Assembly: GCA_020746875.1 (NCBI GenBank)
Contig: JAGTJL010000001.1
Span: 2,232,001 to 2,296,000, forward strand
Origin: Rhexocercosporidium sp. MPI-PUGE-AT-0058
Taxonomy: Eukaryota; Ascomycota; Leotiomycetes; Helotiales
Direction of reading: 5' to 3'
DNA length: 64,000 bases
A program made the translations under genes and the position numbers. Within the stretch, counting starts at the first letter, position 1; each line of letters opens with the position of its first letter. Below, one piece after another: positions 21,762 to 33,251 of the stretch. Under the pieces are notes generated by a model, which made no database searches, was not told where the DNA came from, and was given only the letters and a program-made list of their open reading frames with translations.

Positions 21762-23132
21762 GTTATCAAAAAAATGTTGCCTTCGGCAACTTGACAGAAA
21801 GTCAATAAGAAAGGGAGGGCGATATTAGGTGGTGGGAAGATAGAAGTGGTGAGATTGAGGAAGCAATTCGTGTAGAAATGACTGGGGGACTACAGTAGCT
21901 AGCACAGCCACAATCTCCGCATCAGTGATCACCACGCTTTTAATGGCCAGCCGGCATACTAGTCGCTACTCAACACGATTTGTTGAGAGTAAGGGTCAAA
22001 GTCTTGCAAATCTCTACTCCTAGGAATGATCTAGAGGATATTCAGGAGAAAGAGAACAAAGTGACCAGAAGCCACCAGCGTGCCATTATCAGTGTGTTGT
22101 CTTTGCGGATGATGGAATGCACTATTCATCGATGTTGTATCTATATATTTTTAAAAGAAGAAAAAGTTATCAGAAATAGGTACGGACCACGGAATTACAG
22201 CTACAGAGATGCTCTCCTCCGATCTACCTTTGTCGAAGGGTTTTCTAACCCTGTGTAAATTGGCTCTGAGAACGAAGAATCTACCAAAACATCGCTAAAT
22301 GGCGGGGTAAGTACCCACACTTAACCGAAGCCCCTAAAGGCATCGCTGAAAAAGGTTCTAGAGACCATATCTGCCTCCTTCACGCCCAAATGCCTTATTC
22401 CAGACCCGCTGTCCAATCCGAAACAAACTCCGACCTACCTTCTTCTTCTTGAAGTCTACCCGAGTAGACTTGGCAGAATCAGCGGCGAGATCCCAATACG
22501 GAGGATCGTTGAGCGACTCGTGGAACTCAATCAACATATGGAACAATGCTAGGAGCGCTTCAATCATGAGACATATATTTTTTTTAAGAAAGAAGATTTG
22601 GTAGAACGCATTTTAACTGGGTTCTTAACTAGCCTTCCCAAGAATATTTTCGTGCTCGTAGCCTGGCCGCATGGCTCTACGGTATTGGCCTTTTCGACGC
22701 CATTACGAACTAGGGCTGAGAAGTCTGTACGCTACAGGCCGCTTCGCTAGTTCGTTAGTGGAAGATGCCTTACTTTTCAGCTCAAGGCGCCCTGCTCATA
22801 TGCACATGATAATGCGGGTGTTGCGACATGACTCTTTCGTCATTGGCCAAGATTTGAGATATTCCTTCCAGCTCCCACAGCCTGCATATGGGCTGCATCA
22901 AGTGTAACACAGCCGATTCTCTCATTGGATCCTGTCGTGGGGGACTCATCCCCAAGGCAGACTGCGAATACCCTAATTTTTATCGTGCGATGCGCTGGGT
23001 ATACTGTAAGCACTGTACTTCCACAGCCTGATGTCTTCCCATCTGGAGCCTCAAGATTTTTCACAGGTGTTTAATTCTGGGACTCTCGGACATTACTCGT
23101 AGTGAGAGGCACTTGATAAGGAACATGTCAGT
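21762..23132. other. Divergent intergenic region between HET and NACHT genes
   Basis: Shared upstream region. A 69-codon minus-strand frame from ATG 22567 (charged, no domain) is the only candidate, and it has an internal gtaggt that could be a donor; not supported as a gene. Confidence 0.4.
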
Positions 23133-26100
23133 ATGCCGCCACATCAAGCTGCCAATAACGCTCTTGGCGACTCCACCAGCACTTTACGGAGCCTTGTTGA
23201 GACATTGCCGGAAGAATATCAGAGGGAGTTCAGAAAATGTACTACAGGCGAAGAGGTCTTGAACGGCCTCCAAGAGTATGGCGCAAACTGGCGCACAAAC
23301 TCTCATCGACTCGGTGTGTTCATTCAAGCCATGAAGCCGTTTCTCACGGCCGTTGATGTATTCGTCCAATGTGATCCAATCCATGCGGGAACGCTTTGGG
23401 GCGGGCTACGAGTCGTTATCCAGGTCCGTTAAAGCCAGCGGAAGACCACATTAAAGTTCTGGTCACTAACATCCCACAAGCTTGGTCAAAACTTCACTGA
23501 ATTCCTCGATAAGTTGACATCAAGTCTAGAGAAGATCGCATGGGAAATCAAGTATTTTGTCGGTGTCAACGATGTGATCGAGAAGCTGAACGATAAACAT
23601 CAAAAGGAAATGGAGGCCAAAGTCAACCTGGAACTGCAAAAGAAGGTTTTGGAAGGAATAGGAACAGTGAAGCTGGAAGAATTGAAGCCAAAATTATTGG
23701 AGGAAATGAGAACAGCTATGATGGCGGCGGTGCAAGCTGATTGGCAAAGACTTGTTGAGACATCTCCACGGCTCAAAGCCGTTCTGTATGATGTTTTCCG
23801 GGAGCTTGTTCAGTACTTCCTGGGGATTTTCAAAATCTTCTATTACCCAGACGGACGTGAGTTTGCACCTCCTCAGCTGATGGCTCCGGGAACAAGTTTC
23901 GAGACTGACGTGGGATAGGATCGAAAAATGGTCTTCGTGTCTTCGCAAAGGCTGTGTGGAAACCGTTTCGATTTGACGATACTCTTGCGCGACTAGCGAT
24001 GTACCGAGAAAGAGTTCTCCCTGAGATGGCCCTTTTGAACCTCAAAGTATCCAGCAACGTGAAAAGTATGGTCGAAAGCAGCCAAGTAAGGGCCATGGAG
24101 GACGCCGCAGAGGCCAACGCAAGAAACGCACGAATTGGAAGCAGTCTTAACAAACTAGACGAGAAAGCTGAGCGAGAGGCGCATTGTAGGTCAAAATTAT
24201 GGATGAACCAAGACCAGCTCACTATCTGATACTTGCTACAGATAACTTCATACATCGCGTCCGTGAGTGGCTAAGCCCGCCACCGTTCGCTGACAGATAC
24301 GATGATGCGGCTTCACAGTGCTCCCGAGGGACCAGTGGCTGGTTACTCGAACATCCAAGTTATCTCGCTTGGTTACAAAATGAGGAGAATTCACATGGCC
24401 AGGCAAAGAACTTGTGGGTGCGTGGTGAGTCAATATCAGATTCCAAGATTGCCAACATTCCTGAATTCAACAGGCAATCCGGGTTCGGGTAAGACCGTAC
24501 TAGCAGCGTCCGTGGTCCAGGATCTCAAACAAGACGAAGCAAAAACGCCCATTTGTTACTACTTCTTCAACTCGACCCAGAAAACTGCTGTCAATGATTC
24601 CGACACAGCGTATCGAGCTCTGTTGTCCCAGATTTTGGAGTACCATATTCATGATGAACGGCTGAATGAGCTCTTTAGGTTCGCAATGTTTTTTCAAGCA
24701 ACTGGCCAGTGTATCGCTTCAAAGAAGGAGGTTAGTGAGCTCTTGGAATTTTGTGTGAGCTCAATAGGAAGAACCCGTGTTGTGGTCGATGCTCTTGATG
24801 AGTGCGAGGATATCGCAGAGCTCGTTTCGAAGCTCCACCGAATCGGAAGTTTGGTCACAATCCAACTTGCATTGTTCTCGCGACCAACGATGACGCTCCT
24901 CGCAAGAGATGTCCCGAGCCTCGAAACCGTAACGATAGGCTGGTTGAACACCGAAGACATCAATCTATACTTATTTCGAGCTCTTGAGGAGATGAAGCTT
25001 GAATGTTTGCTCTCCCCCAGTTCGGACTCGATACGGGTGGCAGAAACCTTAACACGCAGAGCTGATGGTATGTTCCTATGGGCAAGACTGATGGTTGTAT
25101 ACCTCAAGTCGCCAGGTCTATACCCTGGTGAGCGCCAACAGGCCATCTCGGAGTTGGACAGCCCGGAGGGTTTGGATGTCATGTACGAGCGAATTCTTCA
25201 CCTGATTGAAAGAGGCGGAAAATCTTTACGTAGGCTAGCCAGAGGTAGCTTTCTTTGGATTCTGTATGGAAGACGACTAATGATGCCATCCGAGCTAGAG
25301 AGTGCACTGGCTCCCTATGATACGGTACTTGACAACAAGGAGTCATGGCAATTACCGGATTTCGAGGATACAGTCATACTTGCCTGTGCAGGCTTTGTAG
25401 AACAAAGCCCTCAGGTTGTCGCCTTATCTGGTGGTACATTCCACCCATTTCAATTCATTCACGCTTCAGTAAAGGAATTTATGATCTCACAGGCGATGCA
25501 AGGGAGCTCGGCGTCAGTTCTAAAGGACCAAATTCTGCCCCCTCGTATCGAAATTGCAGAAGCATATCTAGCAACAACCTGCTTGAAGTACTTGATGTAC
25601 AGAGTTCCCGCCCAACCCCTTGGCGGGAACTTGGGGACTTATGCATCCTATGATGACATCTGGGCAGCATTTCCTTTCAGCAACTATGCCATGCTCAACT
25701 GGACGTCACACTTGGCCGCTACTGGCCAGAAACACCTAAACAAAGATGGCAGAGCCGATGGAACTGACGCACATGGTGTTCTGCACTCTACGCTGGAGAT
25801 GTTCTTAAAACAGCCTGAAGTTCTCATGGCCTGGATTGAAGGATGCTATACCTATGGAGAGAGTCCACCAGCCAGTTACCTTCGCGCATGGGGCGCCATG
25901 AACAATTCTACTCCTGATCGCGGCGCCGCGTCCACCGATTTGGGTAAAATTCAAGGAACGGCTGCTGCGTTCGGAGATTATCTCGAAACGCTCGAGAATG
26001 ATTGGGGCCAAAGCTTGCAAAAGAATCCTGCTATCCTCTGGGATGAGGTAGTGGCATTCACGCCGAGCCCACTACTTCTCAAACACACGGGTATCTCTGT

Positions 26101-27956
26101 CAAGGGTTTGAGACCGAATCCACCTTCGAAAACAGGGTTATGCCAAGATCCTATCAACTTTTTATCACAATTGACGCCCGACGGCACTCATCAAGTGTTC
26201 TTGAGTATTTATCCATCTAAGTAAGTAGAGTTTAACGCCATTTCGTTTGGCCGTGACCCGTAATCTAGGAAGTGTAGCTGATGAATCAACAGGAAGTTTG
26301 AACAGCACTCTAAGCGAACTGATACCGCTAGACAGGTCTTCGAAGACCGGTCGCTTTCTAGCGGCTGGATGCTTCGTTACGAGATTCTTCAGATCAGCTC
26401 CGAGAACGCCGTCGCATCTTTGGAAATTCAGCTTCCCGAGTTCGAGGTGTGGATGAGGCTGTGTGAAACGTTACTTCGGGAATCAGTGCAAATACCGATA
26501 TGTATAGCGCGGAGTTGTCAAGTGTTCAGTGTAATGAGAACAGTCTATCACATCAGGAACACTAATAACCGGCTGGTGTGCGTTTCACGTCGACTACCTG
26601 TTGAGTCTGAGTCTATGCTGGGAGTGTCGCCGAAAGCCAGCGATGGCAAAAATGGGACATCCGACAAGAAACTGTCCGAAATAAACTATAAAGATACTGG
26701 CCGGTTCCGCAACAATAGGCGTGCAAACATACGACTGTACTGGATTTACCTGGATGACAGCGGAGAGAATCTCTGCTACGCTACTCAAGAAAGACCGCTT
26801 CCAAATTCGTTAAAGGTGTTCCGCATCAGTGTATGTACCGATGAGAACCTGCGACTCGAAATGGAATTGGTCGCAGAGCGCAGCTTTTGGACACACGATA
26901 TCACCTCTAAAACCGGTGAAGAGGGGAAAGACTTTGAGATGTGCTTTCATCCTTTCTTGCCTGTCGTGGTCTATGCTTGGTCCAAGGGAACCTACGTCTG
27001 GAATATCGTCACAAGTGAGTTTCAATTACATTTTCCTCTCTTCTTAAGCTTCTCACTCTCTAACGTAGATATCAGAGAAATGTGTCAAAGCCGGATACGG
27101 CTCATTCCAGATTGCATCTTTAACTTGTTCTCAGACGGGCAGCTCCTGCATCCTCAGCCCGAGAGATCACAGGCCAGAAATCATTCCTCTTGTACAAGCC
27201 ATGAAAGAGACAGGAATCTCTGACATTCCGTCACTTGAAGTTCTCAGTGAATCCGGGGGAACGAGTTCGGCGCCGCAGCAAGAAGTCGCACCTGATATGT
27301 TGCAAGCCTCTACGACGCCTTGGACTCTTGCACATGCAATTCTAGGACCAAAAAAGGTCCTAACAAATAGCATCGTGACCCTCACGCCCAATGGCTCTTT
27401 CAACCATATCTCGGTCCTGAACGTTGGTCGTTCCGCTGTGCTCAGTCAGTGGCACGACGACGGAGAGGATGATTCTATGACTCTCTCTCGAATCCCAAAC
27501 TGGAGAGGGGCAGAGTCAGCAATACCAAGCGTGATACTACCCTCTTGCGAGCTGGAGCCGATCAGAGTTGTCTTTGACAAGTCGGCAGATACCTGGAGCA
27601 AGGTGTCGGCGAGAGAACCATCCACCTTCCCACTGATGATTGACCGAGACATGAGCTCTTTCCCTGTCAAGCCATCTTCCTTTGTGCAGCTTGCATTTCC
27701 AAGAATGACTCATATCAAAGAGTTGTCACAACAGTCAATCGAGTACCATGGCGGAGCTTCAAACGATGAAGACTATCAGGGTGTTGAAGAAGAAACCACA
27801 GAATTTCAGCATGGTGAAGCCCCTCTAAAGAGGCCAGGCTTTCGACGTCTGCGAAGCAAATTTTCTGGAGTGAAGGAATATATGACGAAGGGAAGGAAAA
27901 GGGGTTCAAGCCAGAACTACATTGACATCCAGGAAATGAGCGTTCGCGAGTACTAA
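23133..27956 (+). CDS. NACHT-domain NLR-like protein, seven exons, about 1,488 aa
   Basis: Exons 23133-23423, 23481-23856, 23919-24185, 24242-24424, 24474-26220, 26293-27014 and 27076-27956 join in phase to 1,488 codons. Residues 1-330 are helical and contain FLTAVDVFVQCDPIHAGTLWGGLRVVIQ, the pattern of the N-terminal domain of many fungal NACHT proteins (I believe DUF7708). A NACHT NTPase follows: P-loop GNPGSGKT at 373-380 and Walker B VVVDALDECED near 475, with a winged-helix-like IHASVKEFM segment later. The C-terminal ~650 residues show no ankyrin, TPR or clear WD repeats; VYAWSKGTYVWNIVT looks WD-like. STAND NTPases of this kind are fungal NLRs that sense non-self and trigger cell death. 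The last intron is the least sure: an alternative acceptor (27068) would end the protein at 27223. Confidence 0.85.
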
Positions 27957-28036
27957 CCTCGAGTAGGTCAACAGCAGGGTATCCATACAGCTTTGATGAT
28001 AATTTTAAGCTTGTGTGAGACAACCTCGGGGAGACA

Positions 28037-30353
28037 TCAAAGATATGGTCCATCATTTTGGGGCGTGAAGAATGAGAAATCATTCATCATCGTGTCCCAC
28101 ATGATGTCGTCAAACCCAGGTCCGGCTATATCAAATTGCAAGTCCAGTTGACTTGCAGAAGAACTGTAGGCGTCGCCAGTTTCTAGCTCCACATGGTTTG
28201 TGCTGACTGCTGGCAGCATTGGTTCTTGTGTTTCCGTACTCTTGGCGTCCTGATGCGACAGCTGTGGAAGACATAACTGCTTTTGCTGCGTTTCAAATTG
28301 CCTCGGAGCAGGTCTTTTCCTAGCGCCAATTCGGCTTTCATATCCAGATTGTGTGCTTTTGAGCAAAACTCCATAATTGTATACCATGTCCCTATTGCCG
28401 TCATCATCAAGAAGCTGCGTGGTCACCGTGGCCAACTTCCCCATGTACATATCCGGCATATGAGGGATCATGACTTCCTTTTCAGCAGCTCTCCTGAAGT
28501 CAGCTTCTAATGATTCTGCTTGATCATGTTCCTGTGGATTCATCTGTTCCTTCCCTGTGATACATCCCCACCGTCGAGAAAAACAGTCTTGACTTGAATG
28601 ATACAGACGTAAGAATTTTCTGACCACCAAGAGAATGGAAACTGAAGCAGCTCGGCATTCTCAACTGATAGAGGCCAATCATGAAATGAGACAGTTGCTG
28701 CGACGAGCTGCCACAGCATATTAGTCCGCTGCACTGAGAACCGAAATGAGTGGTTGGTCTCTGGTTGAGTGTGTCGGGTAGGCACGAAAGCGCTATGCCA
28801 AAGCTCGCTATAGAGCGCAAATTCATGAATCCAGACTTCTAGGAAGTTAAGGTGTTGAACCAGAATAGCATTTCTGTTTGTCGAGCCAATTCCCTTCTTA
28901 AGTCCATCAAAGTCGCGGGAGAACGAATCAACGGTGATCTTGAGTGCGCGCTCCCCTCTTATGTCGCAGGTAGATATATCGTGGTAGCAGAAAGCGTCAC
29001 TAATCTTCCTCTGGAGGACTTAGATTTCGACAAATGGGGCGATAAATTGATCGCTGGGAACATTCCTCTGCTGTGAGAGAGACGTGCAGCAAGCCTCCAT
29101 ATACGATGTGTAGTGCATCATCGTCCGTTTTCTCAACACCATCGATAACCTTATCAGAGTTGACAGTCAGCTTGGCGCTCAGAACAATTGCTATTGTGGA
29201 GGTAGAGCATACATAGATGATAAACAATACGTTCCAAGAAGAGCTCTCATCTCTGCTGGATTTCGCGCTTTCCCCCGAGTTTGGGCCTCCTCCAGACCCC
29301 TCTTTCCCTTCTCATTCAAATCCAGTCTCAACTCATGGCACATGGTAACACAGAGCTGTAATATGAGAAAGATTTGATTATTCCCAGGCGGACAGAAGTA
29401 TTGATACCAAGCTAGGACTACCAAAAGACCCTGTAATAGATTCATACTAACTTCATGACCCATCACCAAGCGATCGCAAATTTGCTTCGTGATCTCCCGC
29501 CCTAGTCTGCGCTGTAGTGGGGGATCCTCGAAAGAAGTGACGGCCATGATACATAAGAAAAGGAATGGATGGCCGTATCGAAGAGCTTCCACGCTGACTG
29601 TGGGAGGCACAACCACAAATGGGAAGTAGTTGATGAACAGTCGTCGGAAAGTCTCCAGTCGATGATCCGCAGCTGCCAGGTCTCCTAGACCGCGGAGAAC
29701 AACGTTGGTCATGCTATCATTATGAACCTCTCTGGACCTAGGCAGGGATCCGGAAGACGCAAAGTGACTTCCACTTATTCGGCCGTGTGAGGATGAAACA
29801 GGGAATAGAGAATCTCAGTGGTGGGATGATTACTTCGGGGTCCTTGAAGTGAGGTTGAATGGATATGTTGTGTCAAAGTAGCTACTTGCGTGGACAATAG
29901 CTCCACTTTCTCCTCAAGCCTCTTGGCAGATCTGAGGACGAATTAGCTTGTTCTATGCCCGATGAAATACCTATTGTAGGTGGGAGGGTGTCATCAATAG
30001 CCGCGTTCAGTCCACTTCAATAAGTGACTTCACTTCGTTCATTAGGTCGAGTTCAGAGATTGAATTGAGGCGTGTTAACACACAAGCAAGTGGCTTCCTG
30101 TGTGCACGCTATTCCTACAAGACCATACGGACAGCGAATGAATTGGTGACACTTACGAAGTTTCTCTCCGATTTCTTCTTGCCTCGGAAGAAGGCTCTGC
30201 ATAGCCGCATCCTTTGCCCAGTCGTTCACATCTTGCGCATGATTCTGCACCCATCGAAGCAGAAGTGCACTTGACCTTGGCGCTGGTCCAGTTGAGGCAC
30301 GCTCGCCTCTTCACCCGCAGATTTGTCATCGATGATGGTTCCGGTATGTCCAT
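28037..30353 (-). pseudogene. Decayed Zn2Cys6 transcription factor
   Basis: The ATG at 30351-30353 opens a Zn2Cys6 cluster (RRACLNWTSAKVKC...CARCERLGKGC), but the second zinc ligand is Trp (codon at 30288-30290) where the family has Cys. A likely intron (donor just after the RNRRETS segment, about 195 bp) leads to a coiled linker (SAKRLEEKVELL). The middle and C-terminal regulatory domain is recognisable (FRRLFINYFPFVVVPP, ITKQICDRLVMGHEVSMNLLQGLLVVLAWYQYF, LCVTMCHELRLDL, TNMLWQLVAATVSFHDWPLSV) but lies in different frames. Single-base shifts are needed near 29800, 29225 and 28550. Losing a zinc ligand would abolish the DNA-binding cluster, so it is probably non-functional. It could be partly rescued if the frame breaks are sequencing errors; the Trp cannot be explained that way easily. 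Confidence 0.72.
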
Positions 30354-30836
30354 CGTGGCGACCTGGGATTTTACAATGATATGGACCAGCTGATGGTTGA
30401 TGTCCGTTGGAGAACATGGGACGGCAACGGGTATTCCAACCCGAAATGCTGAACTCGCTTGTGTTACTGGATTACAAGGTCTAAACTATTTCGGGCCTAG
30501 TGCGAAGACAGCGGGTATGTCGGGTTTTCCGTACCTCTTGTTCGCATCATCCCGACACTCTCCTCAGCAGCACTTCACGACATAGCAAGACACTCTCTTA
30601 ACGGAACCCTCGGAGAATTCCCATGCTATGCTATCATTTCCGTGTAGTAGTAGGAGTATCCGCTCCCGACCGATCCACCGTAATGGCTATAGGTATAGAA
30701 GGACTTCGATCGCTGCCATGGAGAAGCTCAGTCACAAAACCCACCAACCTTGAACAAAGACTTCCATCTTAATCACCATACCATACTCTCATTTATCGGA
30801 TTGATTAAGAAAGGTTTGTTTCATAATCCTTCCAGA
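30354..30836. promoter_or_regulatory. Shared divergent upstream region of the Zn2Cys6 relic and the SDR gene
   Basis: 483 bp lie between two divergent starts. This regulator-beside-enzyme layout is common in small fungal gene clusters. No specific operator is identified; paired CGG triplets, the usual Zn2Cys6 target, are not obvious in a fixed spacing. Confidence 0.4.
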
Positions 30837-31903
30837 ATGCCCGGTCCCGGATTCATTATCAAGGGCAAGTTTTTCCCGCCCAAGCAAATCACAACGACTT
30901 TCGAAGGCAAGACCATCATCGTGACGGGGTCGAACAGCGGCGTAGGTCTTGCAACCGCCCTCAAATACGTCCAACTCGCCGCATCAACCGTCATTCTGGG
31001 TGTCCGGAGTCTGCAGAAGGGCGAAACAGCAAAAGCGCAAATTGAAGAAGCGACAGGGCGCGCAGGTGTTGTCCAAGTATGGCCATTGGACATGGAGAGC
31101 TTCGAAAGCATCGATGCATTCGCCAAACGCGTTGAGAGTCTGAAAAAGGTCGATGCTGTTGTTCTTAACGCTGGTGTCTTTACTCGCAATTTCACGCTGT
31201 CGGGGAAGGGATGGGAGAACAATCTTCAGATCAATACTCTTGGGACCGTGCTGTTAGCGATCCTCCTCACTTCAAAGCTGCAAGCGTCTCGAATTGCAGA
31301 TTCGCCGGCACACCTAGTCGTAGTCACCTCGACTGGATACCAAGAAGTGCAGCTGAAACCGCAACGCAAAGCTCAGCTTCTCCACAAATACAACAGCGAC
31401 CTTGGCGTGGGACCGTATCGGCAGCATGTGGCCTCCAAATTTTTCATGATGTGGATCACAAGAGAGCTGGCACATCGGTGTCTCGATGCCCATGGCGAAC
31501 CAACGGTGATCATCAATGATGGGTGTCCCGGTGCATGCCGAAGCGACATTACAAGAGACTTCAACACGCCTCTGCTCACCATTGCCACGAGCATCGCCTC
31601 TTTTGGGCCTTCAGCCCTGCGGAAAATGGGGCTCGCGTGCTCGTTGGCGCTTCCACTTTAGGGGCGGATTCACACGGACGATTTTTGTCTGCACATGGAA
31701 ATTACGGGCAGTGAGTTGGCCTCCAAGAAGAGGGATGGGGTTGCGCTGGCAAATACAATAGATCTGGCGAGTACATTACGAGTGATGAAGGCAAGATCTT
31801 GCAAAAAGCAATGTGGACTGAGGTTGTCGATGTTCTTGCAGAGAAGATTCCTCGAGTTAAGGATGTGATTGCGAGTTTATCTGAGAGGAGGGCTTTGGAA
31901 TAG
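30837..31903 (+). CDS. Short-chain dehydrogenase/reductase, probably inactive (frameshift, catalytic Tyr lost)
   Basis: The ATG at 30837 opens a Rossmann enzyme: TGSNSGVG at 30-37 (NADP(H)-binding), LDMES near 84-88, LNAGV at 110-114, and the active-site Ser in VVVTSTGYQ. The YxxxK pair reads HVASK at 197-201, so the general-acid Tyr is His (one base, TAT-type to CAT). The frame breaks near 31605-31615: one missing base after the IATSIASF segment would restore PAENGARVLVGASTLGADSHG and the rest. A 51-bp intron (31711-31761) then leads to a last exon ending at TAG 31901-31903. Fold and coenzyme class are sure (retinol-dehydrogenase-like SDR); substrate unknown. Two independent defects suggest decay, although the frame break alone could be a sequence error in a T or C run. 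Confidence 0.75.
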
Positions 31904-32446
31904 AAGGAATGTTTTGCGAGGTATACTTTTTGCATTGCTAAGGCGAGTATTATTTTACTTCTATCTAGATTCCAAACGTGCTTTTGTAGAATTTTGTGAT
32001 CTTTGAACTATTGTTCTGTTTTTTGGCCGGAAAATAATGCTTGTTTGATTCGTAACGAAGTTGAAGTTCGAATTTAAGTTGGGAGGTGAGGTGAAGTAAA
32101 GCCATGTTGAGGTTATTTATATTGATTTGACTATGAAACCGCCAAGGACGGAATGTCCCCAAGGCAGTCTTGTAGAAGAAAATCTAACCAATGAGACATA
32201 GCCTATTGACACAAGGAAATGGCAGGAAGGAAAAACCCAGGCCTTTTATCATCCTATCGTATCGTATCATAGCATATCAAAATCCTTTTCTGGGTATCCC
32301 TGCTCCGTTTGAATACAGCTGAGGCATCTAGCCAGTCCTGTTCAGACCCGAGTCGTGGCAGTTGGCGCTGACATGGCGTCCATCATCGCGGACTTCGACT
32401 TCATTTGAGGCGAATGGGAGGGATAGTGCTCCTGAGAGGAGGAGGG
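31904..32446. other. AT-rich intergenic flank
   Basis: 3' flank of the SDR gene leading into the repeat block; nothing coding seen. Confidence 0.5.
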
Positions 32447-32770
32447 TGGCCCTAGAAAAGCACTCCTAGAGGTAAACTTCGAGGAGTGACCCATGTAGAA
32501 CGATTGGATGAGGGCGGCGGGTCTCGATTTGCCGCAGTGGTAAGGTGGTACGTGGTGAGACTAGGAGGAAGATTATACGCGAGAGAATAGAAGCGGGGCG
32601 AAAAGCGTTTAAATTTTTACTTTAATTATAAGAGATAAGAGACGACGACAGATTATAATAGAAGATTATGAGGGAGACTATAGAAGAGACTATAGAAGAG
32701 ACTATAAGAGAGACTACGAGAGAGGTTACGAGAGAAATTACGAGAGGACTACGAAGGAGATTACGAGGGA

Positions 32771-32835
32771 GATTACGAGGGGAGATTACGAGGGGAGATT
32801 ACGAGGGGAGATTACGAGGGGAGATTACGAGGAGA
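32771..32835. repeat. 13-bp tandem repeat, about 4-5 copies
   Basis: Unit GATTACGAGGGGA repeated from 32771 inside a longer purine-rich tract (about 32640-32890). The flanking degenerate GAGACTATAGAA and GAGATTACGA units look like older copies. Confidence 0.8.
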
Positions 32836-32959
32836 TTACGAAGGAGAAAGTACTTAGAAAATTAAAAGAAGAAGAGAAAAGAGAAAGGAAGAAAGAGAAT
32901 ACAAGAGGCTATATATATTCTCTCGGACTTCTCGGGGTTTAATTAAAAAATAGAGTTTA

Positions 32960-33095
32960 ACTTTACTTTTATTTTTACTTTACTTTTATTTTTACTTTAC
33001 TTTTATTTTTACTTTACTTTTATTTTTACTTTACTTTTATTTTTACTTTACTTTTATTTTTACTTTACTTTTATTTTTACTTTACTTTTATTTTT
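32960..33095. repeat. 17-bp tandem array, eight exact copies
   Basis: Unit ACTTTACTTTTATTTTT starts at 32960, 32977, 32994, 33011, 33028, 33045, 33062 and 33079 with no mismatch, then ends in a partial copy. Perfect identity implies recent expansion. Confidence 0.93.
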
Positions 33096-33251
33096 ACTTT
33101 TGTCTCTATACACACCTCGCTTCACGAAATGAGGCTCTTGGTAAAGAAATCTACTCTTCTTCAGCGTACAAGTCTTCTTCCATAGCGTCTTATATGCTAT
33201 AGCTATAGGGAACCTCGAGGAATTACCTCGAGGAGTGCTTTTCTAGGGTGG

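Larger units (their letters stand above)
32447..33251. mobile_element. TIR-flanked ~800-bp non-autonomous element with tandem repeats inside
   Basis: Inverted termini: CCCTAGAAAAGCACTCCT at 32450-32467 is matched exactly in reverse complement ending at 33248. One mismatch follows and then GAGGTAA also matches, giving 26 bp with one difference. A TGG trinucleotide abuts both outer ends (32447-32449 and 33249-33251), a possible 3-bp target duplication. No transposase frame exists inside. The interior is low complexity: a purine-rich GAGACTATAGAA-type tract, 13-bp repeats and an exact 17-bp array. The element class is not recognised. Confidence 0.6.

Noticed and set aside
27069..27223. Alternative C-terminus of the NACHT protein ending at 27223
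   Set aside because: Using the acceptor six or seven bases downstream keeps a 250-codon protein-like frame open to 27956; the short ending would leave that exon unexplained.
30821..31222. 133-codon minus-strand frame
   Set aside because: Antisense to the SDR Rossmann domain; no domain of its own.
32668..32865. 65-codon frame rich in Arg/Glu/Thr (MRETIEETIEET...)
   Set aside because: It is the translation of a purine-rich tandem repeat inside a TIR element; no start context or non-repetitive sequence.
32640..33100. CRISPR-like array
   Set aside because: Repeats are contiguous with no spacers, and the genome is eukaryotic; these are minisatellites.
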